Shown: piece after piece, positions 24,548-32,641 of the stretch | How positions within the stretch are numbered: the stretch's first letter is position 1 | Layout: the number at the start of each line of letters is the position of its first letter | From: Christensenella sp. UBA4263 | Lineage (GTDB): Bacteria > Bacillota > Clostridia > Christensenellales > Aristaeellaceae | Direction of reading: 5' to 3' | Length of the DNA stretch: 64,000 bases | Assembly: GCA_002395225.1 (NCBI GenBank) | Contig: DGWH01000091.1 | Location: 28,436-92,435, forward strand | Notes under the pieces: generated by a model | Database searches by the model: none | The model's input: the letters and a program-made list of their open reading frames with translations, nothing else | Told to the model about the DNA's origin: nothing | Program-made: the position numbers and the translations under genes

Positions 24548-25477
24548 TTACAGCGGCTTGGTCTGGCACCAGTCGCGGAACCAGCGGCCATGGGGGCTGA
24601 GGTCGTTATCCGTAAAGTCATCCAGCTTGGGACACATGGCATTGATCAGGCTGCTGGATTCCTTCTTGTTGGAGAGGTTCCAGCATATAAAGCTGAGGCC
24701 ATGCTGCTCGATGAGAGAGCGCCAGGTATTGCCCTCCACCACATCAATGCTGCCGTTCCCCGAGGCGTCACAGATGCCGAATTCGGAGATGAAAACCGGA
24801 ATGCCGTTGGAAATGGCGTTCAGCAGACGGGAACGCATCTCCTGACCGTGGGTTGCGGCATAAAAGTGCATGGTGTACATGATATTTCTGGCCAGAATGG
24901 GTGAGGTCTGGGGAAGGTTAATGTCCTGACACCAGTTCGGGGTTCCCACCAGAATCACGGAATAAGGGGCGTTCTTCTGGATGATGGGGATAATCTGGCT
25001 GGCATAGGTATGAACCCGGTCCCAGTTGCAGTTCCCGTTGGGTTCATTGCAGATTTCATAGAGGATGTTGCCATAGCTGCCATACCGCGAGGAAACTTCC
25101 TCAAAGAACGCTTTGGCTCCTTCCAGGTAGACCATGGGATCATGTTCCTCAAGGACATGCCAGTCAACAATCACGTAAAGGCCCAGCGAGGAGGCGATAT
25201 CAATCCCTTTGGTCAGGAGATGCAGGAGGGATTCCTTGTCGCCGTCCGTCTGGTAGCCCATTGAACCGGCCGTATACAGCGCAAGCCGGATGCAGTTCAC
25301 ATGCCAGGCATCTCGCAGATACTGGAAGGTTTCCTTTGTGACATACTGCGGATACCAGGCCAGACCGTGGGTGGAAACGCCGTGCAGCTGGAACGGAATG
25401 CGGTTTCCGTCCATCAGCTTTGCGCCGGAAACATACAGAGGGCCATGAAGGGTATAGGGTGTATAGGAATAGCTCAT
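24548..25477 (-). CDS. GH5-family glycoside hydrolase (endoglucanase-like), no signal peptide
   Basis: A 309-residue TIM-barrel glycosidase. The general acid is the glutamate in YEICNEPNG and the nucleophile that in VFISEFGICD, the two diagnostic GH5 sites; LHGVSTHGLAWYP near the N-terminus and VIVDWHVL on strand 3 also fit. Family members hydrolyse beta-1,4-glucans or mannans. The start follows TTTGGAGG at 7 nt and there is no signal peptide, so the enzyme should act in the cytoplasm on imported oligosaccharides, unlike most endoglucanases. It is transcribed alone from a promoter with an inverted repeat over the start site. Exact substrate cannot be read from the sequence. Confidence 0.9.
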   Translation of the reverse strand: MSYSYTPYTLHGPLYVSGAKLMDGNRIPFQLHGVSTHGLAWYPQYVTKETFQYLRDAWHVNCIRLALYTAGSMGYQTDGDKESLLHLLTKGIDIASSLGLYVIVDWHVLEEHDPMVYLEGAKAFFEEVSSRYGSYGNILYEICNEPNGNCNWDRVHTYASQIIPIIQKNAPYSVILVGTPNWCQDINLPQTSPILARNIMYTMHFYAATHGQEMRSRLLNAISNGIPVFISEFGICDASGNGSIDVVEGNTWRSLIEQHGLSFICWNLSNKKESSSLINAMCPKLDDFTDNDLSPHGRWFRDWCQTKPL

Positions 25478-25588
25478 TTTTGTGCCTCCAAATTCTGAAG
25501 CGATCTCATGGATAACGATCAGGAAGACGGGAAACCCGTTCCTGTTCTCCGGGTTTCCTGAGGCCCGGATATACACATGGTTGATGTT

Positions 25589-25612
25589 TCAGATTACAAT
25601 TGCATAATCTGA
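25589..25612. promoter_or_regulatory. Candidate operator over the GH5 transcription start
   Basis: Inverted repeat TCAGATTA (25589-25596) / TAATCTGA (25605-25612) with an 8-nt centre. It overlaps the predicted +1 of the GH5 promoter, the position expected for repressor binding. The repressor is unknown. Confidence 0.5.
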
Positions 25613-25616
25613 CTTT

Positions 25617-25645
25617 ATTGTATTACAGAACCGCTTTGGAGACAA
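25617..25645 (-). promoter_or_regulatory. Promoter of the GH5 gene
   Basis: On the minus strand -35 TTGTCT (complement of 25640-25645), 17-bp spacer and -10 TACAAT (complement of 25617-25622). The leader is about 130 nt. Confidence 0.7.
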
Positions 25646-25818
25646 GACCTCAATCCGCCCTAAGGGCGGCTGGAAAAAAAACAGGGAAGGCCCGTCAATG
25701 GGATGAAACAGGCCGCGGGGAACAATGGATCATGGGCGGGAAATACGCAGCAGACCGGAAATGATGTCAAATGTACAGGCATGAACCGTGTGGACAATCC
25801 TGAAAGGCTGTGTCATAT
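25646..25818. other. Gene-free spacer with a small palindrome
   Basis: No gene is visible. It contains the palindrome CCGCCCTAAGGGCGG (25655-25669) followed on the plus strand by an A-run, so it is not a plus-strand terminator; its role is unknown. Confidence 0.4.
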
Positions 25819-25857
25819 GGTCAGATATCTGGCCGAATGTGGTCATATGACCACATT
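25819..25857. promoter_or_regulatory. Two adjacent palindromes upstream of the LacI gene
   Basis: The first is a near-perfect 16-mer around CAGATATCTG (25819-25834). The second is a perfect 22-bp palindrome with core TGTGGTCATATGACCACA (25836-25857). They end 9 bases before the -35 of the regulator gene, a position typical for activator or catabolite-type sites. The centre is TA, not the CG of common LacI operators. Confidence 0.6.
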
Positions 25858-25865
25858 ATCGGTTG

Positions 25866-25894
25866 TTGTAAGTGCCTAAAAGTATCAATATAAT
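25866..25894 (+). promoter_or_regulatory. Promoter of the LacI regulator gene
   Basis: -35 TTGTAA (25866-25871), 17-bp spacer, consensus -10 TATAAT (25889-25894). Confidence 0.75.
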
Positions 25895-25974
25895 TAGACC
25901 AGATTTGAAAGAACGACAAAGCAGCATTGAGATTAGCTGAAAAGATTTACGCCAGAATTTTGGAGATTTTGCAC

Positions 25975-27006
25975 ATGATCAGCCGAAAGGATATTGCCGA
26001 ACGGGCCGGCGTGTCTGTTTCTGTCGTATCAAGAGCGCTGAATAACAGCGGATATGTGGACAAAGAAAAGAAAGACAGAATCCTTGCACTGGCCCACGAG
26101 ATGGGATACAACCGTGAACCGGCAGGAATGCGGGGAAATGCCTCGCGGCTGCTGCTGTTTTATCTGAGAGATATCCGGAATCCGTTTTACACCGAGGTAT
26201 TTGAGGGAATCAGTGAGGTGGCAGAGGCAAAAAACTACGGCGCCGTACTGTTTCAGTCAAGGGACTATGAACGGATCCCGCGTTTGCCGGTAGACGGGGT
26301 GATCTTTTCCAACGAGGCACTGGCAGTTGACTATCTCAAGACCGTGGGAAAACAGTACTATCTGCCTGCGGTCAGCTGTTCCTACGGATATAATTACCTG
26401 CTCCCCAGAAGCATTACGCAGATTGACTGTGATCTGCTTGAGGCAACGGTGATGCTCATTGAGTATCTGCAGAAAAGAGGTCACCGGAAAATCGCCATGG
26501 TCTCCTCGGAGGATCTGACGCAGTTCAGTGTGCGGATTATCGCATGGCGCTCGGCCATGCTGCCGATTCTGGGCAGCCGGGTTCAGGATTACTTTTTTGC
26601 GGTGGAGGATGATTCCGGACGGAAAGATGTGGAGGACCCCTTTGAGTTTTCCTGCGACTTTTACGAGCGGGGGAGTATCGGAGCCCGGCGGTTCTTTGAT
26701 TCCGGTTGTGATGCCACGGCGGTCATCTGTTTTAATGAAAGCGTAGCCCTGGGATTCTGCCAGACCGCGGCGGTGATGAACAAACGCATTCCCGAGGATC
26801 TTTCCGTTGTCACCTTTGATCATACCTATTTTTCCAAGTACTTTTCCGTTCCGCTGACCATGGTCAGTCTGAATCCACATCTGCAGGGACGTGAGTGTGC
26901 GCTGCATCTCATTGGCCTCATTAACGGGGAGGCAGGGGAGCGCGTTCATCATGTGCCGGTGGAAATCGTTGAAGGGGCGTCGGTCAGGACGATCACGGCC
27001 CGATGA
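25975..27006 (+). CDS. LacI-family transcriptional regulator
   Basis: A 343-residue sugar-responsive DNA-binding protein. The N-terminal helix-turn-helix and hinge helix are clear (SRKDIAERAGVSVSVVSRALNNSGYV, then ILALAHEMGYNREP). The rest is a periplasmic-binding-protein-like effector domain with VDGVIFSNEAL and ATAVICFNESVALGF. The ATG at 25975 is chosen because GGAG precedes it at 9 nt and the HTH begins directly after it. It sits directly upstream of the sugar transporter and beta-galactosidase genes and probably controls them, with itself, through the palindromes upstream. Whether it represses or activates is not shown. Confidence 0.93.
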   Translation: MISRKDIAERAGVSVSVVSRALNNSGYVDKEKKDRILALAHEMGYNREPAGMRGNASRLLLFYLRDIRNPFYTEVFEGISEVAEAKNYGAVLFQSRDYERIPRLPVDGVIFSNEALAVDYLKTVGKQYYLPAVSCSYGYNYLLPRSITQIDCDLLEATVMLIEYLQKRGHRKIAMVSSEDLTQFSVRIIAWRSAMLPILGSRVQDYFFAVEDDSGRKDVEDPFEFSCDFYERGSIGARRFFDSGCDATAVICFNESVALGFCQTAAVMNKRIPEDLSVVTFDHTYFSKYFSVPLTMVSLNPHLQGRECALHLIGLINGEAGERVHHVPVEIVEGASVRTITAR

Positions 27007-27057
27007 TGATGTGATTTTCTCGTATGAGAGATCAAAATATTTAAGGAGGTACCTGAA

Positions 27058-28380
27058 ATGAAACGTATCGTGACTCTGGTGCTTGTGACCCTGATGGCAC
27101 TGCTTTCCCTGAGTGCATTTGCCGAGGGAACGGTGAACAAGGACATCTCCGGCTATATCGAAGTCGGCGGCTGGCCCTCCGGCGATGACGCCTTCAAGGC
27201 GGCCATGGCCGGATTCAACGAGATGTATCCCAACATCGAAGTGGAGCTCGTCTTCACCGACACCACCGCCCATCATCAGGCCCTGCAGACCTCTCTGGCC
27301 GCCGGCTCCGGCGCACCGGATGTGGCAATGGTTGAGGGTGCTTATATCGCGCAGTACAAGAACTCCCTTGCGCTGACCGACCTCAACACCCTGGGTGCAC
27401 AGGAATACAAGGATGACTTTGGCCCCTTCAAGTGGAATCAGGCCATCAGCGACGATGGAAAACGCATGGTTGCCATTCCGTGGGACCTTGGCCCGACGCT
27501 CTACTACTATCGTTCCGACGTGTTTGAAGAGGTTGGCCTCCCGACCGATCCGGACGAGGTGACCAAGCTCATGAGCACCTGGGAAGGCGTTCTCGAGGTT
27601 GCTGAGAAGGTTTCCATCCCCGGCAAGCGCTGGTTCCTGCCCTCTGCCGCCTATCCGTATCAGTGGCTGTTCATCAACCGCGACTACTTTGATGAGAAGC
27701 TCAATCTGGTTCTGGAGCGCGAGGGTGACATCGACTGCCTGAATGCCTGCCTTGAGATCCGCAAGAACGGCTGGGACATGAATGTGGACATGTGGTCAAG
27801 CGAGGCCTATGCTGCTTATGAAGCCGGCACCTGCGTCAGCGTGGCTGCAGGTTCCTGGTTCTCCGGCTTCCTGAAGACCGATATCGATCCGGATGGTGCC
27901 GGACACTGGCGCGCCACCGTTCTGCCGGCCGGAATGCCCGCAACCAACTGGGGCGGCTCTTTCCTGGTCATCCCTGAGCAGAGCAAGGAAAAGGAAGCTG
28001 CCTGGGCGTTCCTGACCTATATGCTGTGCACCGCCAAGGGACAGAACGACATGTTTGCTGCCGTTGACTACTTCCCGGCCTATGAGCCCGCCTGGACGCA
28101 GGCGCCCGAGCTCTACACCGACGGTGATCCGTATTTCGGCGGACAGGCCCCCAATGCGCTGGCTGCCAAGATCGCCTCTGAGGTGCCCGCTGTGTACAAC
28201 ACGATTATGGATACCACCGCTGAGGGGTACATCTACAGCGCGTTCAACGCAGGTGCTGAGGCCGGCGAGACCGCTGAGCAGATCCGCGAACGCCTCGGCA
28301 AGGACATCGAGGTTGCCTGTGCCGAGCTCAAGCTCCAGCAGATTCAGAATCTGAAAGACGCAGGCGTCTGGCAGGAGTAA
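27058..28380 (+). CDS. Sugar ABC transporter substrate-binding protein
   Basis: Family 1 extracellular sugar-binding protein of 440 residues that feeds the two permeases encoded next. A signal peptide (MKRIVTLVLVTLMALLSLSAFA-E) is followed by SGYIEVGGWPSGDDAFKAAM and FNEMYPNIEVELVFTD. Later aromatic-rich stretches (WKWNQ-like PFKWNQAISDDGKRMVAIPWDLGPTLYYY) form the sugar site. There is no cysteine at the cleavage site, so it is not a lipoprotein. Codon use looks optimised, consistent with high expression. The ATG follows AAGGAGG. A strong hairpin after the gene should raise its level relative to the permeases. Confidence 0.94.
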   Translation: MKRIVTLVLVTLMALLSLSAFAEGTVNKDISGYIEVGGWPSGDDAFKAAMAGFNEMYPNIEVELVFTDTTAHHQALQTSLAAGSGAPDVAMVEGAYIAQYKNSLALTDLNTLGAQEYKDDFGPFKWNQAISDDGKRMVAIPWDLGPTLYYYRSDVFEEVGLPTDPDEVTKLMSTWEGVLEVAEKVSIPGKRWFLPSAAYPYQWLFINRDYFDEKLNLVLEREGDIDCLNACLEIRKNGWDMNVDMWSSEAYAAYEAGTCVSVAAGSWFSGFLKTDIDPDGAGHWRATVLPAGMPATNWGGSFLVIPEQSKEKEAAWAFLTYMLCTAKGQNDMFAAVDYFPAYEPAWTQAPELYTDGDPYFGGQAPNALAAKIASEVPAVYNTIMDTTAEGYIYSAFNAGAEAGETAEQIRERLGKDIEVACAELKLQQIQNLKDAGVWQE

Positions 28381-28410
28381 CCTCCATTCCTGATCCTGCG
28401 TTTGACCTGA

Positions 28411-28445
28411 AAGAAGGAGGCCGGTCCTGTGCCGGTCTCCTTCTT
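28411..28445 (+). terminator. Hairpin between binding-protein and permease genes
   Basis: Stem of 14 pairs including one G-T pair (AAGAAGGAGGCCGG / CCGGTCTCCTTCTT) with a 7-nt loop and only a weak T-tail, 30 bases after the binding-protein stop. This is the usual place for an attenuator or mRNA-protecting stem. Confidence 0.7.
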
Positions 28446-28498
28446 GCCAATCATCGCCTGTTCTGCAGGTATTTATCAGTCTTATGGAGGTGAAACAG

Positions 28499-29461
28499 GT
28501 GGATAAAACCGCCGGTTCTGTCCGAACCCCTAAGAAAAAAAGCCTTGGCCGGATTCTCTATGAGAATCGTGTGGCCTATGCCTATATCGCGCCGTTTTAT
28601 ATTCTGTTTCTGGTGTTCAATCTCTTTCCCATGGTTTTCGGCTTCGCCCTCAGCTTTTTCCGCTGGGACGGCCTCAGTGACATGCACTTTATCGGCGTTC
28701 AGAACTATGGAAACCTGTTGAATGATCCGCTGTTCTGGAAAGCCCTCCAGAATACGCTGTTTATCGGGATTATCGCGCATATTCCCATTCTGCTGGGCGG
28801 TCTGGTTCTGGCGTACATTCTCAATACCAGACTGGTCCGCGGCGAAAACATCTTCAAGACGATCTACTTCATGCCGATGGTAACCAGCGCCGTGGCGGTC
28901 ACGGTTATCTTTTCGAGCATGTTCGGCTATAATTACGGCGTCATCAACTACTTCCTCAGCCTCTTCGGCGAGCCGCCCATTAACTGGCTGGGCGGGGACG
29001 GCTCCCTCATCAAGGTAGCGGTCATCGTCATGTTCTCGTGGAAATGGATTGGCTGGAACATGGTCATCTACCTGGCCGGGATGCAGGGCATCAGCAACGA
29101 CATCTATGAGGCCGCCTCCATTGACGGGGCAACCCATGTGGATGTGGTGTTCAAAATCCTCATTCCGCTGCTCAAGCCCATCATTCTGTTCACACTGATT
29201 CAGTCGACCATCGGCATGTTCAACCTGTTTACGGAGCCTTTCGTGCTCACCGGAAACAGCTGGACCGGCGGCACCAACAACGGTGCGCTGACCCTGATGA
29301 TCTATCTGCTCAACAAGGCGCCGCAGGGCGGCAACCTCTACGGCTATGCCTCGGCTGTTGCCTATGTCATCACCCTGATGATCATCCTCATCTCCACCTG
29401 CCTCAACAAGGTCACGGAAGAGAAGGATCCGGGTGCCGGGAAAGGAGGGCGCATCAGATGA
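28499..29461 (+). CDS. Sugar ABC transporter permease (MalF-like)
   Basis: First membrane subunit of the sugar importer, 320 residues with six predicted membrane segments. It has the CUT1-family EAA loop (YEAASIDGATHVDVVFKILIPLLKP, about residues 200-225). A GTG start at 28499 is preferred: GGAGG ends 8 nt before it, whereas the in-frame ATG at 28484 overlaps the same ribosome site. No ATPase gene is in the cluster, so a shared MsmX/UgpC-type ATPase encoded elsewhere probably energises it. The second permease overlaps it by 4 bases. Confidence 0.93.
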   Translation: MDKTAGSVRTPKKKSLGRILYENRVAYAYIAPFYILFLVFNLFPMVFGFALSFFRWDGLSDMHFIGVQNYGNLLNDPLFWKALQNTLFIGIIAHIPILLGGLVLAYILNTRLVRGENIFKTIYFMPMVTSAVAVTVIFSSMFGYNYGVINYFLSLFGEPPINWLGGDGSLIKVAVIVMFSWKWIGWNMVIYLAGMQGISNDIYEAASIDGATHVDVVFKILIPLLKPIILFTLIQSTIGMFNLFTEPFVLTGNSWTGGTNNGALTLMIYLLNKAPQGGNLYGYASAVAYVITLMIILISTCLNKVTEEKDPGAGKGGRIR

Positions 29462-30357
29462 AAACCCTGCTTCTGCTCATTGCCGGTTTTTTCCTGGTCC
29501 TGTTCATTCTCTCGCGGCTTGGAGAGGGCGGAAAGAAGGCGGCCCTGTATCTGGTCCTGATCGCCGTCGCGTTCATCATGCTTTTCCCGTTCTACGAGAT
29601 GTTTGTCATGTCAACGCTCAAGACCAATGAAATCTATTCGTTCCCGCCGCGCCTCTGGTTTGGCAGCAACCTCATGAAGAATTTCGAGAACATGAACAAA
29701 TCCGTGAATCTTCTGAGGGCTTTCCAGAACAGCTGCACGGTCACCATCAGCTATGTGGTTCTGGCACTGCTGTTCTGCTCCATGGGCGGCTATGCCTTCT
29801 CCATCTATGACTTCCCCGGGAAAAAGGCGCTGTTCCGCATCCTGCTGGCAACCATGATGGTTCCGGCGACGGCAGGCATGATTCCCTGGTACATCATGAT
29901 GAGCAAGATCGGCTGGATCTCGGACCGTACGCCGGCCGGATTCCTGGCCCTGATCATTCCGGGCTGTGCCAACGCCTTCGGCGTCTTCTGGATGAGGCAG
30001 TACTGCCAGAACAACGTGCCCAAGTCCCTGATGGAAGCGGCCCGGATTGACGGGTGCAGCGAATGGACCATCTTTTTCCGAATCATCGCGCCCATTCTCC
30101 TTCCGGCCTATGCCTCTCTTGGCATCATGAACTTTGTCAATCAGTGGAACGAATTCACGCAGGCCCTCCTCGTTCTCAAGCGCCAGAAATTCTACACGCT
30201 GCCGCTTCTGCTCAAGACCATGGTCGGTGACCGCGGAACGGATTACGGCGCGCTGATGCTGGCCAGTACGTGCGCGGTGCTGCCGCTGCTCATCTTCTTC
30301 CTCTGTGCATCCAAGTATTTCATGAGCGGCCTGACGGCGGGCGCCATCAAGGAATAA
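29458..30357 (+). CDS. Sugar ABC transporter permease (MalG-like)
   Basis: Second membrane subunit, 299 residues, six predicted membrane segments, EAA loop MEAARIDGCSEWTIFFRIIAPILLPA. Its ATG overlaps the stop of the first permease (ATGA), showing translational coupling, and follows GGAGGGCGCATC. The sequence begins with an unusual extra hydrophobic segment (LLLLIAGFFLVLFILSRLG) before the usual first helix. Works with the upstream permease and binding protein in uptake of oligosaccharides. Confidence 0.93.
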   Translation: MKTLLLLIAGFFLVLFILSRLGEGGKKAALYLVLIAVAFIMLFPFYEMFVMSTLKTNEIYSFPPRLWFGSNLMKNFENMNKSVNLLRAFQNSCTVTISYVVLALLFCSMGGYAFSIYDFPGKKALFRILLATMMVPATAGMIPWYIMMSKIGWISDRTPAGFLALIIPGCANAFGVFWMRQYCQNNVPKSLMEAARIDGCSEWTIFFRIIAPILLPAYASLGIMNFVNQWNEFTQALLVLKRQKFYTLPLLLKTMVGDRGTDYGALMLASTCAVLPLLIFFLCASKYFMSGLTAGAIKE

Positions 30358-30386
30358 GCCATGCCTGTCAAAGCTGCTGCGCATAT

Positions 30387-30428
30387 GTCATGGACCAAAC
30401 GCATTTCCTGTGTTAAACTGTCCATGAC
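30387..30428 (+). promoter_or_regulatory. Inverted repeat ahead of the beta-galactosidase gene
   Basis: GTCATGGAC (30387-30395) and GTCCATGAC (30420-30428), 24 bases apart, each followed by CAAA. It could fold as an mRNA hairpin in the permease-galactosidase gap or serve as a protein site. Confidence 0.4.
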
Positions 30429-30469
30429 CAAACCCCGACAGATGATCTTTACTTGACTAGGAGGACAAC

Positions 30470-32512
30470 ATGTCAAAACTTCTGGACGGCGAAAAACTGG
30501 TTCTTGGAACCTGTTACTATCCCGAGCACTGGCCGGAGGATATGTGGGAAAATGACCTCAGGCGGATGCTGGAAAATGGCATTGAGGTGATCCGGATTGC
30601 GGAATTTGCCTGGAGCAAGACGGAGCCGGTGGAAGGACACTTTACCTTTGACTTTTTTGACCGGTTCCTGGATCTGTGTGACTGGCATGGAATGAAAGTC
30701 ATTTTCGGCACACCCACGGCCACGCCGCCGGCATGGCTGACGGAGAAATACCCGGAGGTGCTCAATGCGAACATTGAGGGGATTCCGTACCGGCATGGCG
30801 CCAGACGGCATTATAACTACAATTCACTGGTCTATCAGACGCTGAGCGCCCGGATTGTCCGGGTACTGGCGGAACATTATGCCAAACGGGAATGCATTAT
30901 CGGCTGGCAGATTGACAACGAGCTCAACTGCGAGCGGGAATGGTTCTATTCCGAGGCGGATTCGGCGGCATTCCGGATTTATCTGAGAGACCGGTATGAG
31001 ACCCTGGACAAGCTGAATGAGGCATGGGGGACCGTCTTCTGGAATCAGACCTATACGGCATGGGATGAGATCCATGTGCCCAGGAAGACGATCAGCAATT
31101 CCACCAATCCCCATGAGGTGCTTGACTATATCCGCTTTATTTCGGCCAGCGCCAGGCAGTTCTGCAAGATGCAGAGTGACATTCTGAAACAGTACATCAA
31201 GCCCGGTGATTTCATTACCACCAACGGCATGTTCGCCAATCTTGACAATCATCAGATGACGGCGGAGAGCCTGGATTTCTATACGTATGATTCGTATCCG
31301 AACTTTGCCTACTGCCTGGATGCCTATCGGGATGATCCGCGGGATCTCAAGGACCGCCGCTGGAGCCGGAACCTGACCGAGGTGCGGTCCATCTCAAAAC
31401 GCTTTGGCATCATGGAGCAGCAGTCCGGTGCCAATGGCTGGAATACCCGGATGGAGGCACCGACGCCGCGGCCCGGCCAGATGACGCTGTGGACCATGCA
31501 GTCCATTGCACACGGCGCGGACTATGTCAGCTACTTCCGCTGGCGCACCAGCACCATCGGGACGGAAATCTACTGGCACGGCATTCTTGATTATTCCGGA
31601 CGTGAGAACCGCCGGATTGCCGAGCTGCGCCAGATTCATGCCGCGCTTGCAAAAATGCAGGAACTGGCCGGCTCCCGGTATGAGGCAAAAGTCGGTCTGG
31701 TCAAGGATTATGACAACATGTTCGATGCCCGTGTTGACAAGTGGCATGAGCGCATTGACTGGGCCAGCGAAACGGCGATTTTCAGCGCCTGCCAGAGGAC
31801 ACATACGCCGCTTGACTATGTGTATCTGGATCACACGACGCCGGAGGAAATGGCCGGATATTCCGTGCTCTTCTATCCGCATCCTGCCCTGATGAACGCG
31901 GAGCGCGCCGAGCTGCTGCGCCGCTATGTGGAGCAGGGCGGAACCCTGGTTCTTGGCTGCCGCAGTGCCTACAAGGACATGAACGGCCGCTGTGTCATGG
32001 ATAATCTGCCCGGCCTTCTGTCTGACCTGACCCAGGCGGATGTGACGGAATATTCCTTCATTGCGCCGGATGCCGGCAGGGTCGTAATTGACTGGAACGG
32101 GACCGAACTGGAGGCCAGCATTTTCACGGATCTGGTGGATGCGGTCGGCAGCGGCAGGCTGGAGGGCACCTATGCATCCGATTATTACGCCGGAAGCGGT
32201 GCGCTTGTCTCCAACCGGGTGGGTGATGGAACCGTTTACTATTACGGCACGGCATTTTCCGAGCAGGCGGCACGTGTGTTCCTTGAGAAGCTTGGTGTCG
32301 CAGAGCCCTGCAAAGAGGCCATCCTGGTACCGGAAAGCTGTGAGCTGGCCATCCGCACGAATGGCTGGAACCACTATCTGTTCGTTCTCAATTACCTGAA
32401 CAAACCGGCCGCCGTGCAGCTTCGCCGGACAATGGTCAACCTCAGCACCGGGGAGGAGATCAGCGGCAGAGTCGAGATCCCCGGATACGGCACGCTGGTC
32501 CTCAAAATCTGA
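30470..32512 (+). CDS. GH42 beta-galactosidase
   Basis: Cytoplasmic beta-galactosidase of 680 residues, close to the family's usual 650-690. The start follows TAGGAGGACAAC. Diagnostic features are LGTCYYPEHWPEDMW at the N-terminus, the acid/base glutamate in GWQIDNELNCE (about residue 150), the nucleophile region FGIMEQQSGANGW (about residue 306) and the trimerisation domain in the second half. It lacks a signal peptide, so it acts on galactosides brought in by the upstream ABC transporter. The LacI-SBP-permease-permease-GH42 order supports a galactooligosaccharide or galactan-oligomer use operon. Confidence 0.95.
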   Translation: MSKLLDGEKLVLGTCYYPEHWPEDMWENDLRRMLENGIEVIRIAEFAWSKTEPVEGHFTFDFFDRFLDLCDWHGMKVIFGTPTATPPAWLTEKYPEVLNANIEGIPYRHGARRHYNYNSLVYQTLSARIVRVLAEHYAKRECIIGWQIDNELNCEREWFYSEADSAAFRIYLRDRYETLDKLNEAWGTVFWNQTYTAWDEIHVPRKTISNSTNPHEVLDYIRFISASARQFCKMQSDILKQYIKPGDFITTNGMFANLDNHQMTAESLDFYTYDSYPNFAYCLDAYRDDPRDLKDRRWSRNLTEVRSISKRFGIMEQQSGANGWNTRMEAPTPRPGQMTLWTMQSIAHGADYVSYFRWRTSTIGTEIYWHGILDYSGRENRRIAELRQIHAALAKMQELAGSRYEAKVGLVKDYDNMFDARVDKWHERIDWASETAIFSACQRTHTPLDYVYLDHTTPEEMAGYSVLFYPHPALMNAERAELLRRYVEQGGTLVLGCRSAYKDMNGRCVMDNLPGLLSDLTQADVTEYSFIAPDAGRVVIDWNGTELEASIFTDLVDAVGSGRLEGTYASDYYAGSGALVSNRVGDGTVYYYGTAFSEQAARVFLEKLGVAEPCKEAILVPESCELAIRTNGWNHYLFVLNYLNKPAAVQLRRTMVNLSTGEEISGRVEIPGYGTLVLKI

Positions 32513-32575
32513 TTTCCCTTTCAGGCCCAAACGGGAACGGTTTCCCGCGGCACATGGGCATTGAATCAGCTGCCA

Positions 32576-32613
32576 AAAACAAGGTCATCGATCTGGGTCG
32601 ATGACCTTGTTTT
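32576..32613. terminator. Bidirectional terminator between GH42 and ABC exporter genes
   Basis: AAAACAAGGTCATCGA paired with TCGATGACCTTGTTTT around a 6-nt loop. The runs at each end allow it to stop transcripts from both converging operons. Confidence 0.88.
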
Positions 32614-32641
32614 GCTGCACAGATGGTCAGGAATCAGCGGT

